DNA of 64,000 bases from assembly GCA_037176725.1 (NCBI GenBank), contig JAZBRS010000029.1, positions 128,435,001 to 128,499,000 on the forward strand, in the 5' to 3' direction. The translations under genes and the position numbers were made by a program. The stretch comes from Posidonia oceanica (lineage: Eukaryota; Streptophyta; Magnoliopsida; Alismatales; Posidoniaceae). Below, piece by piece: positions 10,078-23,100 of this stretch. How positions within the stretch are numbered: the stretch's first letter is position 1; every line of letters starts with the position of its first letter. A model generated the notes under the pieces. The model was given only the letters and a program-made list of their open reading frames with translations. It searched no databases and was not told the DNA's origin.

Positions 10078-10096
10078 TGGTGACTCCACTGGGGAT
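10078..10096 (+). other. Primer binding site of element B (tRNA-Arg-like)
   Basis: TGGTGACTCCACTGGGGAT lies six bases after the LTR end. From memory of plant tRNA-Arg 3' ends (CCCAGTGGAGTCG plus CCA) it would pair except at one C-to-T site. Ogre elements are known to prime from tRNA-Arg. Confidence 0.75.
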
Positions 10097-11270
10097 TCAG
10101 ACTCCAGCTTTCGTCTTTGGCTTTTCACTTGCATTGTTTTGTTTGTGCTTGCCTTGCCTTGCTTTATTGCTTGCTTTATGCCTACTTCTTTGCTTTATTG
10201 CTTGCCATGTGCCTGTTTACTTGCCTTATCGCTTACATTGCCTTTACTTGCTTTATTTATGCATTATACATCCTTAAATACTTGTTTGTCGCACTATACA
10301 TGCCTTTTGAGTGGTAAATGCTTTGTTTTACACAATTGCTATGCCACTACACCTGCATATGCCATGCATGCCTACCTTTTGACATGTTAAGTATTTCTTT
10401 TTCCACTATCATGTCCACATACACAAGCACATGCCATGCCCATACTTTTTGCAGTGATTGTATCTTGTTTGCTTGCCATGTTTGGGTGTTTTCTTCCCCT
10501 TTTGCTCTAGGCTTAAGGACAACTAGAGACTGGTTGCTCCCTCCCCCTTGGCAATTAAAAACAGCAAGTAAAAGTCAAATCTAAGATCAACTAGAGACGC
10601 TAACACACCTTCACCCCCTTGGGTGAATAAAACATGCAAGATTAAAAAACTTTAATCATCTTGCATGAATCATCGTATAGGGCATGCATCTTCTCATCTG
10701 AGTCTACCTATCAGTCTAAGAAGGATAGTCCTGGTCTCTCGTCCAGCTGCTTTGGCATAGGGCGAGTCGATCAATCTGTCCCCCCTTGTCAAGGGTCGTG
10801 TCGGTGCTACTAGAGAGTACAGCCCATGCCTCGGCAGGGTCAAGGCCACTACTGCGCCACCCGTTATACCTGAGCTCTGGGCCAGGGTCAACATGGGAGC
10901 CTTACTTTGTGACCGAGTCGCTGACCCGAACACTTGTGAGTCTGAAGTAGACAACCTACTAGGACACACTAGATTGGTGTGAGAGAGCATGCTAGAAAGC
11001 ATACCATTTGCAGGAATGCATTCATACCACCAACTAAACATTTGCATTTTTCTTTCAGGTTCTAACACCTGTTTGCTTTGTCTGCAACAGAGATCAATGA
11101 GCGAGTTCCCTTGTCGAAGCTTGAGTGCTTCTCTTCACTGATGCCTCTGTTGTGTCACCTGTTCTCGACTCTCCTCTTCTGAGCTATTCACCTTTGCGAC
11201 TATACCTCCTCTTAGGCATCGTCCTTCACCTTTCCGTCGCAGCCCTATTCTTACTCGCTCACGGTCAGCT
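10097..11270 (+). other. 5' leader of element B
   Basis: Untranslated leader between PBS and gag. The first part is pyrimidine-rich with CTTGCCTT- and TGCTTTATT-like repeats. A structured-looking part follows (10500-10990), matching the leader of C on the other strand. Two 3' splice-site-like sequences occur near the end: TTTTTCTTTCAG (to 11058) and TTTGTCTGCAACAG (to 11090). The second has a counterpart in C at nearly the same distance from gag. Confidence 0.75.
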
Positions 11271-13742
11271 ATGGACCAACGCGCCATCGAGCCTTTGCTC
11301 ACCACAGTCGCGGGGGTTTCCACTTCGGTCCCTCCGACTCCCGTCTTGACCCCTTCTGTGCCCCTTACGACGCTAGGGTTTCCCCCCTTTGTGTCTGGGG
11401 GACCCCTGCATACCGTAGGGTCTGGGCAAGTCTATGCTCCTCTAGATCCTGTCACCGAGGCTACCTTGGTGACTACCACTCGCTTTCTGGAGACCGTTCC
11501 GACTGTTTCTGACCCCCAGGGCCATATTATCTATGGCACTGGTTCTGCTGCGGCGACTCCCGCCATAAGATCCTATCCTCTTGGATAGTCTGCATCCTCC
11601 GCTCTTGCATCTGGTCCCCCACTGGCACTGCAATTCAGCATTCCCACTGACGGGACCCCTGAAGAGCGGTACCAGCACTTGGCGGAGCTTGCCCAGATAT
11701 TTCAGGGCATGGCTCTGTCTGTCCGCCCCCCTCCGGCTCCTTCTACACCTGAGATCCCTTTGTATCCTGCTCCTGCTCTCCAGGCATTCCCTGCTGCACT
11801 GCCGCCCCGACCATCACCCTAGTTGCTCTCTGCTCCGGTGACAGGGGCACAGCCTTCGCCCTCTACATACACATCATTCACTGCACAGCATGCACCTCCA
11901 CCACCTGGTGGCCAGCCCCTCGGGTTGGTTTGAGCACAGCACTTTTCTGGCCCGCTGCTTGGCACCGTGCCACTGCAGTAGCTGCTGCTCCTACAATCTC
12001 CACAATTCACTTCACAGCATTCTGGCTACCTCTACCCCTTTTATCAGGCTTAGACTCCCGCATACTTTGCACCACCCACAGCACCCACTACACATTTGCA
12101 TGGATACGTCGGCCATCCCGTCGTGCCACCAGGTGACGCGATGGTGGATCTGAAGGAGCACCTCGGTGCGACCCCTTCGGCGTATGTGGTCCCTGCCCCC
12201 GCTGCCCCATCACCTCCGACAGCAACTCCAGAGTCCAACGACGATAGCTTCGCCGTTCTGGAGAAAGCACTTCGTCAAGTGCAAGACACGGACTTCCACT
12301 CCTACTAGTTTCGGGACCTCTGTTGCTTTTCAAATGCGGTACTCCCACTGAAGTTGAAAATCCCAGACTTTGAAAAATACAATGGTAGAGGCTGCCCCAT
12401 CACCCATTTGAAGGCGTATTGTGGAGACTTGGCTCAGCTTCAGGCTGATGACAGGTTGTTGATCCGCCTGTTTCAGAAGAGTCTTACTCGCCCAGCCCTC
12501 AAGTGGTTTACATTACTTGATATGGCCACCATCAAGACTTGGAATGACCTTGGCAGGGCGTTCCTAGAACAGTACTCCTTCAATCTTGACTTGGTCCCTA
12601 AGTGCGAGGACCTTGTCGCCCTTAAGCAGAGAAACAACGAGCCGTTCAGGGAGTATGCCGACCATTGGCGCGCCCTTCCTGCACAAGTTCGCGATAGACC
12701 CTCTAACAAGGAATCTATCGAGATTGTGATTCGAAGCGCTCAGCCATCTACTGGGGCTCTGCTTGCCATCTAGGCAGTCACTAGTTTTGCATCTCTGATT
12801 CGGGTCGGCACACGCGTGGAGAGCTCCCTTCAGAGCGGCAATTTTCCAGCGCTCTCCGTCTTCGCCAAGCAAGCCGCCTCACCCAGCAACGGCTACGGCG
12901 GCAGCAGTAGCAACACCAACAATAATGGCGGCGACAACAACAACAACTCTAGGAGGAGGGATCCCCCGTGGACCACCGTTGCATACGTCGACTCTCCTAC
13001 CGCTCCCGTCCACATGGTAGCTCCGCATGGCCCGAATCAGGTAGTGTATGCACGCACACCAAGTGCACCTCACACACCACAGATCACCACCACTGCCCGA
13101 CCGGTCTACCCTACTGCACTGGTTCGGCAAGGACAGCACCAAGGGCAGAGACGACCCCACCATCAGCGTCACTTCACTCAGTTAGTGGAGCCGCTGAGCG
13201 CCGTTCTCCCTAAGGTCGCGTCACTCCTCACGCTCCCCGAGGTCCACCCACCATCGAACCCTCTTCCGAGATGGTATACGACAGGTCACTTTTGCGATTT
13301 TCATCGAGCTGTTGGGCACTCGACGAATAATTGCTTTACTCTGTAGGGAGCTGTGCAGGACCTGATTGACCGAAAGGTCATCAGTATCAACACACGGGAG
13401 GCAGCATCTTCATCTACCCCTCCATCAGCATCCCCCTCTACATTAGGGCTAGCACCCCCTAATCCAAGCATTGTCCACCAGCCTTTGCCGGGACATTCTG
13501 GCCCGGGAAGCGCGGGGACCTCAGGTGTACATTCTCTCTTCCCCACTGGGTCTGCTACGTCTGTGGTGGACCCTTCTGATCTTATCCAAGATCTTTCTGT
13601 ACCTGTTTCTCCTTCCCTCTATCTTGTAGTGCTTGTCGATTCTGAGTTGGGGATTCACATGATCCGACTAGACGCCAAGCCAGAGCGTGCTACCGCGAGG
13701 CCCGCCACACAACCAGAGGCTCCACCCCAAGTCTACCTGTAG
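11271..13742 (+). pseudogene. gag of element B (decayed)
   Basis: The frame opens with MDQRAIEPLLTTVAG, the counterpart of the C gag start. A Pro/Ser-rich N-terminal part leads to a retrotransposon Gag domain (12350-12760: KIPDFEKYNGRGCP, GDLAQLQAD, LFQKSLTRPALKWFT, FLEQYSFNLDLVPK). A C/H motif CDFHRAVGHSTNNC near 13294 is the Tat-type short zinc-knuckle-like element. The reading frame is unshifted over the whole region but carries TAG at 11586, 11820, 11979, 12051, 12306, 12771, 13344 and 13740, and TGA at 11931. Most of the TAGs that can be aligned to C stand at Gln positions. Confidence 0.9.
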
Positions 13743-16708
13743 GCCAGGCCCCAACCAAAGCCAGCACAGCCTTCCTGGTAGCATCCCACATCCATCCACC
13801 CTCCAGCAAGTATCCCGGCGGCCCCTCTCGAGCTCAAAGCTCATGCTGCCCTGGTAATCAACTTAACTAGGGATACCCACTGCGTTCCATACGACTATGC
13901 CGCAGAAATGTATGCGAATGTCACGCGATCGGGGAGGGTCTACAGACCTGCAGCCCCAATAGCCAGGCCTAACCCCCCTGAACCTACTCCACCTGTGAGC
14001 CAACCACCAGCAAACCAATCTCCACCTGTGAGCCAACCACCAGCAGGCCAATCCCCTGATTCCACCACTACAGAACCTGCCTCCAGAGCCACTATCCCCA
14101 CTTCCAAAAAAGACCAGCCTTCTACTGACATAACGGCCCAGCTGAAAAAAGTCAAGGCTGACATCTGCATTTGGGACCTAATACATTCTTCCCGCGAACA
14201 TCGAGAGGCTTTTCTCTGCATGCTCCAGGCCGCCCATGTGTCCCAAACCATCGAGCTTGCAACTCTGGAGAATATGGTGGGTATGATCGTGGAGCTGTAG
14301 GTCATCTCTTTCTCGAGTGATGAGCTGCCTCCAGCAGGGACTAACCACAATCAACCCCTGTTTATCATGGTGCAGTTCAAAAGTTTCGGCATTCCCCTCT
14401 CGCTGGTTGATAATGGGTTAGGCCTAAACGTCTGTCCCCTACGCACAGCACTAAAGCACGGATTCAAAACCGAGGACATCACGCCAGCCGTGAAGGGAAT
14501 GACCTCTTTTGACAATACGCACCATGATTCTTTGGAGATCCTGGTTATTCCTCTTACCGTTGGCCCGGTCGAATTCGATGTAGAATTTTATATCGTTGAC
14601 TTGGAGCCTTCTTTTAATCTTCTGCTTGGGCGCCCTTGGCTGCACAAGCATCAAGTGATCCCCTCGACCCTCCACCATATGATCAAGTTCCGCTACGGCG
14701 ACGATGTTATCGTTGTCATGGCAGAAAACTTTGACAAGGAGCCGATCGAGGTGGTCTCTTCTGTATCCCAGCAGACTATCCAATTTGATCCTAAGCCGTC
14801 GGATACCTTATACCATGTTAATCGGTTTGAGCTGGTTGACATTATCCCTCTTCTTGAGCGTGTCAACTCTTTGGCCGATCATTGTAACCCTTCCAGGATG
14901 GTCGAGAATATTTGCCGCAGGTGGGGCTTTGAGAAGGGAACGCCACTTGGGCGTCACGGCCAAGGGATCGCCGAGCCGATTGCAACTGAGGAGCACGAAA
15001 AGTTCCAAGGCCTAGGATATGAATGGCAGCCCTGCGATGGTGAGCGCCTGCACTCAGGGAAGCGGAAGCTCGTGATCCCTCGGGACCTCACTAACTTTGT
15101 CAATGCAGGTATTCTCGAGCCAAACATGAGCCCAACAACAGCCCAGCCAACACCGTGCCAGAACCCCCCACTGCCGACAGAGGAGTGGGTCTGCATAGAA
15201 GATTATTATTCCGATGAGGAGCAGTTTGGCACGGTTATCCCAGCACAGTCCAAGGAAGAGGCCCAGATCAGCCCTGCAATCGCCCGATTAGTTTGTCTAG
15301 CCCTTCCCTCTACTGGTACAATGGCAGATTCTGCAAACTCTGTGTTAGGAATGATAGCTTCTTCCCCCTCTATAGCTTCACCAGTGCCTATGACAGCTAC
15401 ATTGACAGCTCAAGAGTCAGGAGCACTTCTGTAGGCACTAGCCACTTGTCCACTCACGGCCGTAGCCGCACCAGTACAGAAGTTACCTTTTCCGAGGGTG
15501 CAATCAGTCGATTCAAGCGACGACGTGACTCAGCCCACCTCATTAGCAGCTCCACAAGCAAAGCAGGCAGCTTCATCAGCCATACCGCCGTCAACTTTAG
15601 CAGATCCAACATTGTGGAAGACCCCCATCACTACTACAGAGAAACAACCACCATCACACATGGGTGCCGGTGCTTCATCCCTCAAAGCAACCGTCCAGCT
15701 ATTGGACCTTCAGAAGGGCGCCTTTGCCTCCCCCCCAGCCACAGCACTGTCATTGTCGACGCCACCGCCAGTGGCATCCCTGGCCGGCCTATTCACATCT
15801 CTGATTGCCACGGTGTCGCAACTAGCCATGCCAGGAGATCAGCCAACCAGCCAACCAATAACAGAGCAGACGCCTGAGCCAGTGATATGTCTGGAAGCCA
15901 GAGCAGACCCCGTAGGCGGAGGAATTGCTGGGCAGGACTTTGAAGAGGCCGTTTGCGCCTACTACGTTGACACACCCTCAGAAGACGAGGAGGGTGCAAC
16001 TGTAGAAGCCCAGGTGGCTGACAGGCTCGGAGACTTGGAATTGCTGTTCCAAGAGCAACTCGCGGTGTTGGCTGAAGACACCGCCGAGCAACAGGCGCTG
16101 AGGAAAGGGAAAGTCATGGCCACGGGTCCCTCCCCGCCGCAAGACCATTCCTCAATCATGGTCTTGGAAGAAGAACCGGAGGCAGCACCCACTAGACCGG
16201 ACGAGTTGATCACTCCGTAGCCAGAAGGCGGGTCCAGGTGGTTCGTGCGGCGCATGCCCCGCACAGGCAACGCATTTGGCGACAGTACGCAAATTCATCG
16301 CCTAGAGGACAGTTGTCCGTCTCCGGCACTCCTCACGAGTACATCTGAGAACGCGGAGGAGGGGACAGTACAGATAGCAGTGGTAGTAGACAGAGCAATC
16401 CCAGCAGTCCAGGCAGTCCTAGCAGTGACAGTGGTGCTAGGGCAGCCAGGACAGACAAAGCTACCAGAGCAGCCAAATCAGTCAGCGGGACTAGGGGCCA
16501 CTGAAGCAGACGCCACCCACCGAGCCTACAGAAATACTTGTGTGAGCGTGGCCATCCTGAGGCATCATCAAGATCAAGAGGCGGAACATGTCCACTCCTT
16601 CAACATTATAGACCAACATTTGAGAAGGAGATCCTCTCGGAACTCATTGCATATGAGGAGGAGGACGATACAGGCGTAGATGAGAATGATGAACCACTGC
16701 CTGAGTTC
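13743..16708 (+). pseudogene. Protease and linker region of element B (decayed)
   Basis: Continues the gag frame. A Pro-rich part contains a duplicated PPVSQPPA motif. A conserved helix-rich segment follows (KKVKADICIWDLIHSSREHREAF), then the aspartic protease (14350-14720): LVDNGLGLNVCPL in the active-site position, then LLLGRPWLHKHQ. A G-patch-like segment lies at about 14900-15020 (RHGQGIAEPI, GLGYEW). The rest is acidic, Ala/Thr-rich linker. TAG stops at 13779, 14298, 15432 and 16218. Near 16620 a frameshift moves the reading to the pol frame. Confidence 0.85.
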
Positions 16709-19700
16709 TAGCCTTATGATGACGACCCAGAAGGGCCCAACCTCCATGTCGAGGAAGAGACGGAGGTCATCAACAATGGTACAGCCGAAGATGTCAAGGA
16801 GGTCCGCATCAGTGCTTTACTGACGCCCCAGGCCAGAGCAGAGTTTATTGCATTCCTTATGGAATATGCAGATGTCTTCGCCTGGAGCTATGAAGACATG
16901 GTCGGCCTTGATGTTGAGATCGTGGTGCACAACCTACCTCTGGATCCAGATGCGAGGCCGGTGAAGCAGAAAGTCCGAAAGTGGCGACCACAATGGCTGC
17001 TCAAAATCAAGGAGGAAATCATGAAGCAGCACAGCGTTGGCTTTCTCAAGGTCGTCCTCTATCCAGAATGGCTCGCGAATGTCGTGCCAGTGCCCAAGAA
17101 GGACAGTCGGGTCCGCATGTGCATCGATTACAGGGATCTGAACAAAGCCAGTCCTAAGGACGACTTCCCCCTACCACACATCGACGTCCTAGTGGACAAC
17201 ACTACAGGGCAGAAGATGCTCTCCTTCATGGACGGCTTCTCTGGCTACAACCAGATCAAAATGGCAGAAGAAAACATGGAAAAGACTTCTTTTATCACCC
17301 CCTGGGGAGTCTTCTGCTATCAAGTTATGCCATTTGGGCTCAAGAATGCCTGAGCAACATATTAGAGGGCGATGACAGCCTTATTCCACGACCTCATGCA
17401 CCAAGTTGAGGTCTACGTGGACGACTTATTACTAAGTTTAGAGAGCCTGAGGATCACCTCATCTGCCCTAAGAAGCTCTTTGATCGCCTGAGGAAGTATA
17501 AGCTTCACCTTAACCCCAGCAAATGTGTATTCGGGTTATCATCAAGCAAGCTGCTGGGCTACATCGTCAGCCAGAGGGGAATTGAAGTGGACTCGAGTAA
17601 GGCCAAAGCCATTGTGGACATGCCACCCCCTAAGACTGAAAAAGAAGTCAGAGGCCTACTGGGGCGTCTGTAGTATATCAGTTGGTTCATCGCATAGCTC
17701 ATACTTATCTGCGAACCAATTTTCAAGCTCCTGAGGAAGAATGCACAGATCAACTGGAGCGAGGAGTACCAAGCTGCATTTGACAAGATCAAGCAACTCC
17801 TGATCAAGCTTCCTGTCCTGGTCTCTCCCGTGCCAGCGAGACCTATGATTCTCTACCTTTCTACCACGCAGTATTCCATGGGCGCCGTCTTGGGCCAACA
17901 TGATGAAACCGGTAGAAAGGAGTGTGCCATCTATTACCTGAGCAAGAAGTTCACTGATTGCGAAGCCAGGTATAGTACCATAGAGAAGACCTGCCTATCT
18001 CTGGTCTGGACCGTGAAGAAGCTAAGGCATTACATGATGGTGCACCTGATCCAGCTCTTATGCCGGCATGACCCCATCAAGTTCCTTTTTCAGAAGCCGA
18101 CTATGGTGGGCAGATATGTTAAGTGGAAGGTGCTATTATCTCAGTACGACATCACCTTCGTCACATAGAAGTCAATGAAGGGGCAAGCCATGGCGGATCA
18201 TCTGGCTGACTTTCCCTTACCTGAATATCAGCCTCTGCAGACGCAGTTCCCTAATTAGGACATTCCATTCGCCATGGAGGATTCAGAGCTGAAGGATCCT
18301 GAAGACGAACTACAGTGGCATCTGTACTTCGATGGCACAGTTAATAGAAGGGACAGAGGCATCGACGCTGTCTTAGCAACGCCGCAGGGAGAGCTGATCC
18401 CATTTGCAAGGAAGATGACATTCCCTTGCACCAATAATGAAGCAGAGTATGAAGCCTGCCTTTTGAGACTGCAAGTTGCACTCGAACACAATGTGCACAA
18501 GCTGCATGTACACGGAGATGCGATGCTGGTCATCTCCCAGGTCAACGGTGACTGGAAGACCAAGGACCCCAAGCTGGTGCCATACCATGAATGCCTGCTG
18601 AAGCTGATAGAGGAATTTGAAAGCGTCCACTTCACCTACATGAACAGAGCCAAGAACACCCATGTAGATGCTCTGGCAACCTTAGCATCTTGGCTCTCCA
18701 TACCCAAAGATCGTGCAGTGGACGTATCAGTCTCTCGTGTAGAACAGCCCACACACTGCATGAGCATCGTAGAAGCGGATCCAGCAGAGGAACTTCCATG
18801 GTACCACGACATTAAAGTCTTCCTAGAATCTGGCAGCCCCCCACCAGGCGCCTCAGCAGTAGATAGAAAGACTTTGGCGCATTTGGTGTCAAAGTATGTG
18901 ATAGGGGCAGGACATCTGTACAGAAGATCTTACGACTATATGCTCCGACGCTACGTAGACAAGAAGGAGGTCGACACACTGATGCTCCAAGTCCATGCAG
19001 GAACCTACGGCCCTCACATGAACGGTGTGTTGCTGACCAAGAAGATTATGCTCCAAGGCTACTTCTGGTCAACCATGGAGGCAGACTGCTGCCAATTTGT
19101 GTGCAAGTGTCATAGCTGCCAAATCCATGGGAACTTCATACATGCTCCCCCACAGGAATTGCATAGCATGTCTTCGCCATGGCCTTTCTCCAGCTGGGGG
19201 ATCGATGTCATTGGCACCATACACCCACCAGCTTCCAATGGTCATTGCTACATTCTGGTAGCGATCGACTACTTTACCAAGTAGGTGGAAGCAGCCTCCT
19301 ATAAGACAGTCACTGCCGTGGCTACAGAAAAGTTCATCAGAAACAATATCATAGCCCGGTATGGGGTCCCGCACGTGCTCATCTCAGATAATGGCACAAA
19401 CTTCATAGCCAAGAGGATCGAAGACTATCTACAGAGCTTCAATATCAAGCATCACCGATCCTCGCCTTATCGGCCACAGATGAACGGGGTAGCAAAGTCT
19501 GCTAACAAGAACCTTATCAAAATCTTGAAAAAGATGGCAAAGACTCACAAGGACTAGCATGACAAGCTTCTGTATGCACTCTAGGCGTACAAGACATCAG
19601 TCCGGACCTCGACAGGAGCAACCTCGTACCCGCTAGTGTACGGCATGGAGGCAGTGCTGCCTGTCGAAGTAGAGATCCCCTCACTGCGGATCCTACGAGA

Positions 19701-20040
19701 AGCTGAGCTAGAAGAAGCAGAATGGGTCGAAGACCGCTGCATCCAGCTAAACCTGATCGAAGAGCATAAGCTGTAGGCCATACATCATGCTCAGTGCTAC
19801 CAGAAGTGCTCGGCCAGAGCATACTTGAAGAAGGTTAGGCCTAGAAGCTTCAATCCAGGGGATATGGTCCTTCGAGCCATCCATCTTCCCGACGGCCGAG
19901 GCAAATTCTGGCCCAATTGGCGCAGCCCCTTTCTGATCAAGCGGGTCTTCTCCGACGGTGCAGCAGTCCTTGAGGACATGGACCGGGTCGAGCCGTCTGA
20001 GCCGGTCAACGCATGCTACCTCAAGAAGTACTACCAGTAG
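16709..20040 (+). pseudogene. pol of element B: RT, RNase H, archaeal-type RNase H, integrase (decayed)
   Basis: Reverse transcriptase (16860-17560) keeps RMCIDYRDLNKASPKDDFPLP and YVDD, but a frameshift follows directly after YVDD near 17440. Next come the Gypsy RNase H remnant, a second RNase H (18310-18690: YFDGTVNRR, NNEAEYEACL, HGDAMLVISQ, VDALATLAS) and integrase to KKYYQ-stop at 20040. The integrase HHCC and first two Asp are present, but the catalytic Glu of DD35E is Lys (NGVAKSANKN near 19487). Stops: TAG at 16709, 17363, 17671, 17695, 18166, 18256, 19282, 19555, 19582, 19774; TGA at 17351. It cannot make an active enzyme set. Confidence 0.92.
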
Positions 20041-20102
20041 CCTGCCGCTGCTACCCTGCAGAGTCCTTTCTCTCTTATTTCTTGCATTCCTTCTTTCCCA
20101 TG
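20041..20102 (+). other. Start of element B 3' spacer, cut by element C
   Basis: 58 bases after the pol stop, ending in CCATG (20098-20102). The sequence resumes at 47064 with the second CCATG. Confidence 0.85.
20098..20102. repeat. Target site duplication CCATG, left copy (element C)
   Basis: CCATG precedes TGTAGCGATC; the same pentamer follows the right LTR end (GTCAACA) at 47064-47068. Confidence 0.95.
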
Positions 20103-23100
20103 TGTAGCGATCCCGATCGGAATCAGGCTCGCTATTTAGCGGCGATTGGATCCGAGGAAGAGGCTCAATTCGAAAACACTTGAAATCAAGGAGAAAAGAG
20201 AAAGATAAGACAAATCAGAGTCGCCACCATGTCTATTGACGGGAGACAAGGAAAACCGGGGGAAATGCGTGAATTGACATGCAAAACCAAGCAAGAAATG
20301 CAAAGCAAAGCAATGCAAGGGAAAACAAATGCAAATACATGCAAAAGAGATGACTCTAGCCTAGGATAAGGGCGGTATGGTCACTGTGGGCCAAAAGACA
20401 GGGCAAGGACTCCTGTTACGTGCGGCGAAGGTGTTAGGCACCCCCGACACGCCCGAGAATCGGTCTTTCTAGGCTTACGCTCGCATACGCAGGGAAATGC
20501 AGGATTGAATGCCTATGTGCCTATGAATGCCTAAATGAATGCTCAAGGTGTGCTCTAAGTGGAGAAATGCAGGGCAAGGAAGTAAACGTGCTATCTAAGT
20601 ACTCAGCTACGCTGTCTGTGTTCCGAACCGGGCGAAACCTGGCTCGTGAGAACTCCAGGCAGTAAGCATCACAGCCCTATATGCAAATGCAGGCGGAAAA
20701 GCAAAACAATGGCAAAACCATGCAATGCAATCGACATGCAAGAGAAAACGGCGTAAAACACGCAAAACAAGGCGAAAAAACAAGAAAGCGCGCAAAACGG
20801 TGCAAAAGAACGAAACCGGTGCACAAAACGGGCGAGAAAGCAAGGCGGCACGCAAATCGGTGCAAAAGGCGATGACGGGCACGCAAAACTGTGCCAAAAA
20901 CAGGGCGAGCGCGTAAAACGGCGTGAAGGACAAAGCAGGCATGCAAAACGGTGCCAAGCCGAGAGCGGGCACGCAAAACGGTGCCAAAAGCAGCGAGATA
21001 AAACCTCGGAAAAGCCGTGCGAATGCAAATGCAAGGAAAAGATTAGAAGCAATAAAAGGAGAAGCAGAACAACGCATGTGTGAGAACAGGCACTGTTCGG
21101 GGCCACACAGAGTAGGTGTGAAGACCTACAAAGGGGAGAGTGAGCAAACGGGGGGATTACCACCTCTTTTGCGACCATTTCCCACTAAACCGTTCCACGG
21201 TGTGTCTCGCATGCTGCCCAAAGCTCGCGATGCGATCGGATCGTGGAAAAGGGGGAAGAAAGTCACATTAAGTGGTGAATCCAGGGAAAACACAACACAA
21301 AGTCCACAGGGAAACGCGAAACAGGGATCTGAGTTGATAGACAAGAAGAAGAGGCCCTATTCTACATGCTCAAAGAGACAGAAATCGAAAACGAGGAAAA
21401 CTATGCAAATGGCATGCAAATGAGTGCAATGCAGAGGTTCAGGAGGACATACCTGGAAATCCAGGAGCCGGATCTGAGATCTGTCTGGTCCATGCTGAAG
21501 AGCGCTTTGCTGCGGTCGCCTGGGCAGCTTACTTGAAAAGATCCAACGGCCGGATCGGAAGATATCGCAGCTTCAAGGCAGGAAGGCCAGAATAGGGGAG
21601 AAGAGCAGATCTAGGTGTTCAGGAGGTCCTAGGGGTGTGTAAAAGGTCCTCCCAAGTGAAGGGGAGGTAAAAGTGCTTAGTGTGTGCAAAAGGATGCTAA
21701 AATGCAAGGCTAAATGAATGCAGAATGCATGCACAAGCAAGAAGAAACAAGGGGAACAAACTTGGAAAAGATAGGAGTTCAAAAGCATTTTTGGAAAAGA
21801 AAAGGGGCTAAAACGCAAATTTTCACAAAAGATGGGGTCCACAGAGGAGGGTTTTGAAAACAGGAGAGGGCAGAGGGTTATTTTGCAAAAGACTGGGTTC
21901 AGAAAGCTTATTTGAAAAGAGGGTATGCATTGGAAGAAGTTTTGAAAACAAAAAGAAATCAGAGTGCAATTTTGGAAAAAAACTGGGGTCTAAAGTGTAA
22001 ATTTTCCAGAAAACTGGGTTCTGGGGAGTCTGGGAATGCAAGTGGAGGGTCTACATGCAATTTTGTAAGCATAGGAGCTAAGATGCAACTTTAGGGGCAA
22101 AACAGTCTTTTTACATGGTTTTTAAAGGATGCAAGGACCTATGTGTGATTTTTGAATTATGCAGGGGTCAAATATGCAATTTTGTATGGTAAACATGCTC
22201 TGAAAACACTGATAAAGGACTGATGTGCAATTTCTGGAAAAAATAGGGGCCAAAATGCAATGCAGTAAGCAAAAATGCATGCAGATGGTTACTGTCCATT
22301 TAAAATGGACCTAAATGCAAATGTGCAAAAACAGGAGGCAAAATATGCAATGCAGTATGCAAAAATTAAAAATAATACCTAAGTTACTACAGTGCATGGA
22401 TCTAAAGGTAAAATCAGAAACTTGCAGGGATGCAGAATGCAATTTCATATGGTAAAATGCATGCAATTAAATGAACTGATTTAGGGCAGGACTTATATGC
22501 AAAAATAAAAAACAGAGGGGCTAAAATGCAAAATAATACAACAGCACAGCACAGTAACAGGACTAGAAAGAAAATACTGAAAAGCATGAATAAAAGCTGC
22601 AATTTAGCATGGTTTTTAATTAAAAACTAAGCATATTAAAGGGACAGAGGACTGAAACGCAAAAATTAAAAAACTTAAGGCAAACATGCAATATCTGCAC
22701 AGAAATCTTATAACTAAGAAAATAAATGCACAGTGATTTGCCGGCGGTGGCTAGCACTGTAGCAGTGAGCCACCGGCGCTCACCACCGCCGACACAGGGG
22801 GCTTGGGGAGGCGCGAGACGGCGGAGGACGTAGCCGGCGACCGTGCGGAGCTCTGGGAATCGTCGGGAGTCCGTTCTGCTGGGCGGAGCATCCGGACATC
22901 AGGGGACCGGCACCGGAGAAGACGGGAAGACCGGTGAGCTGCAGGAGCGTCTGGAGGGCTTGGAGGCTTACTTCTAAGGGGTTGAGAAGCAACAGGGGGA
23001 GAAGAGGGAGCTGAGGGCGTGAAGAAATACCTGGCTCCGCGCCTGGAACATGCTCACGACCTCAGCAGTATCGGGGCTGGCCGGCGAAGTTCGTGCGGTT

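Noticed and set aside
11271..20040. A TAG-to-Gln reassigned genetic code as the explanation for the TAG bias
   Set aside because: TAG also stands at Trp and Arg positions, gag-pol ends in TAG at its normal stop, and there are frameshifts and a dead integrase; decay is simpler. Kept as a finding only for the bias itself.
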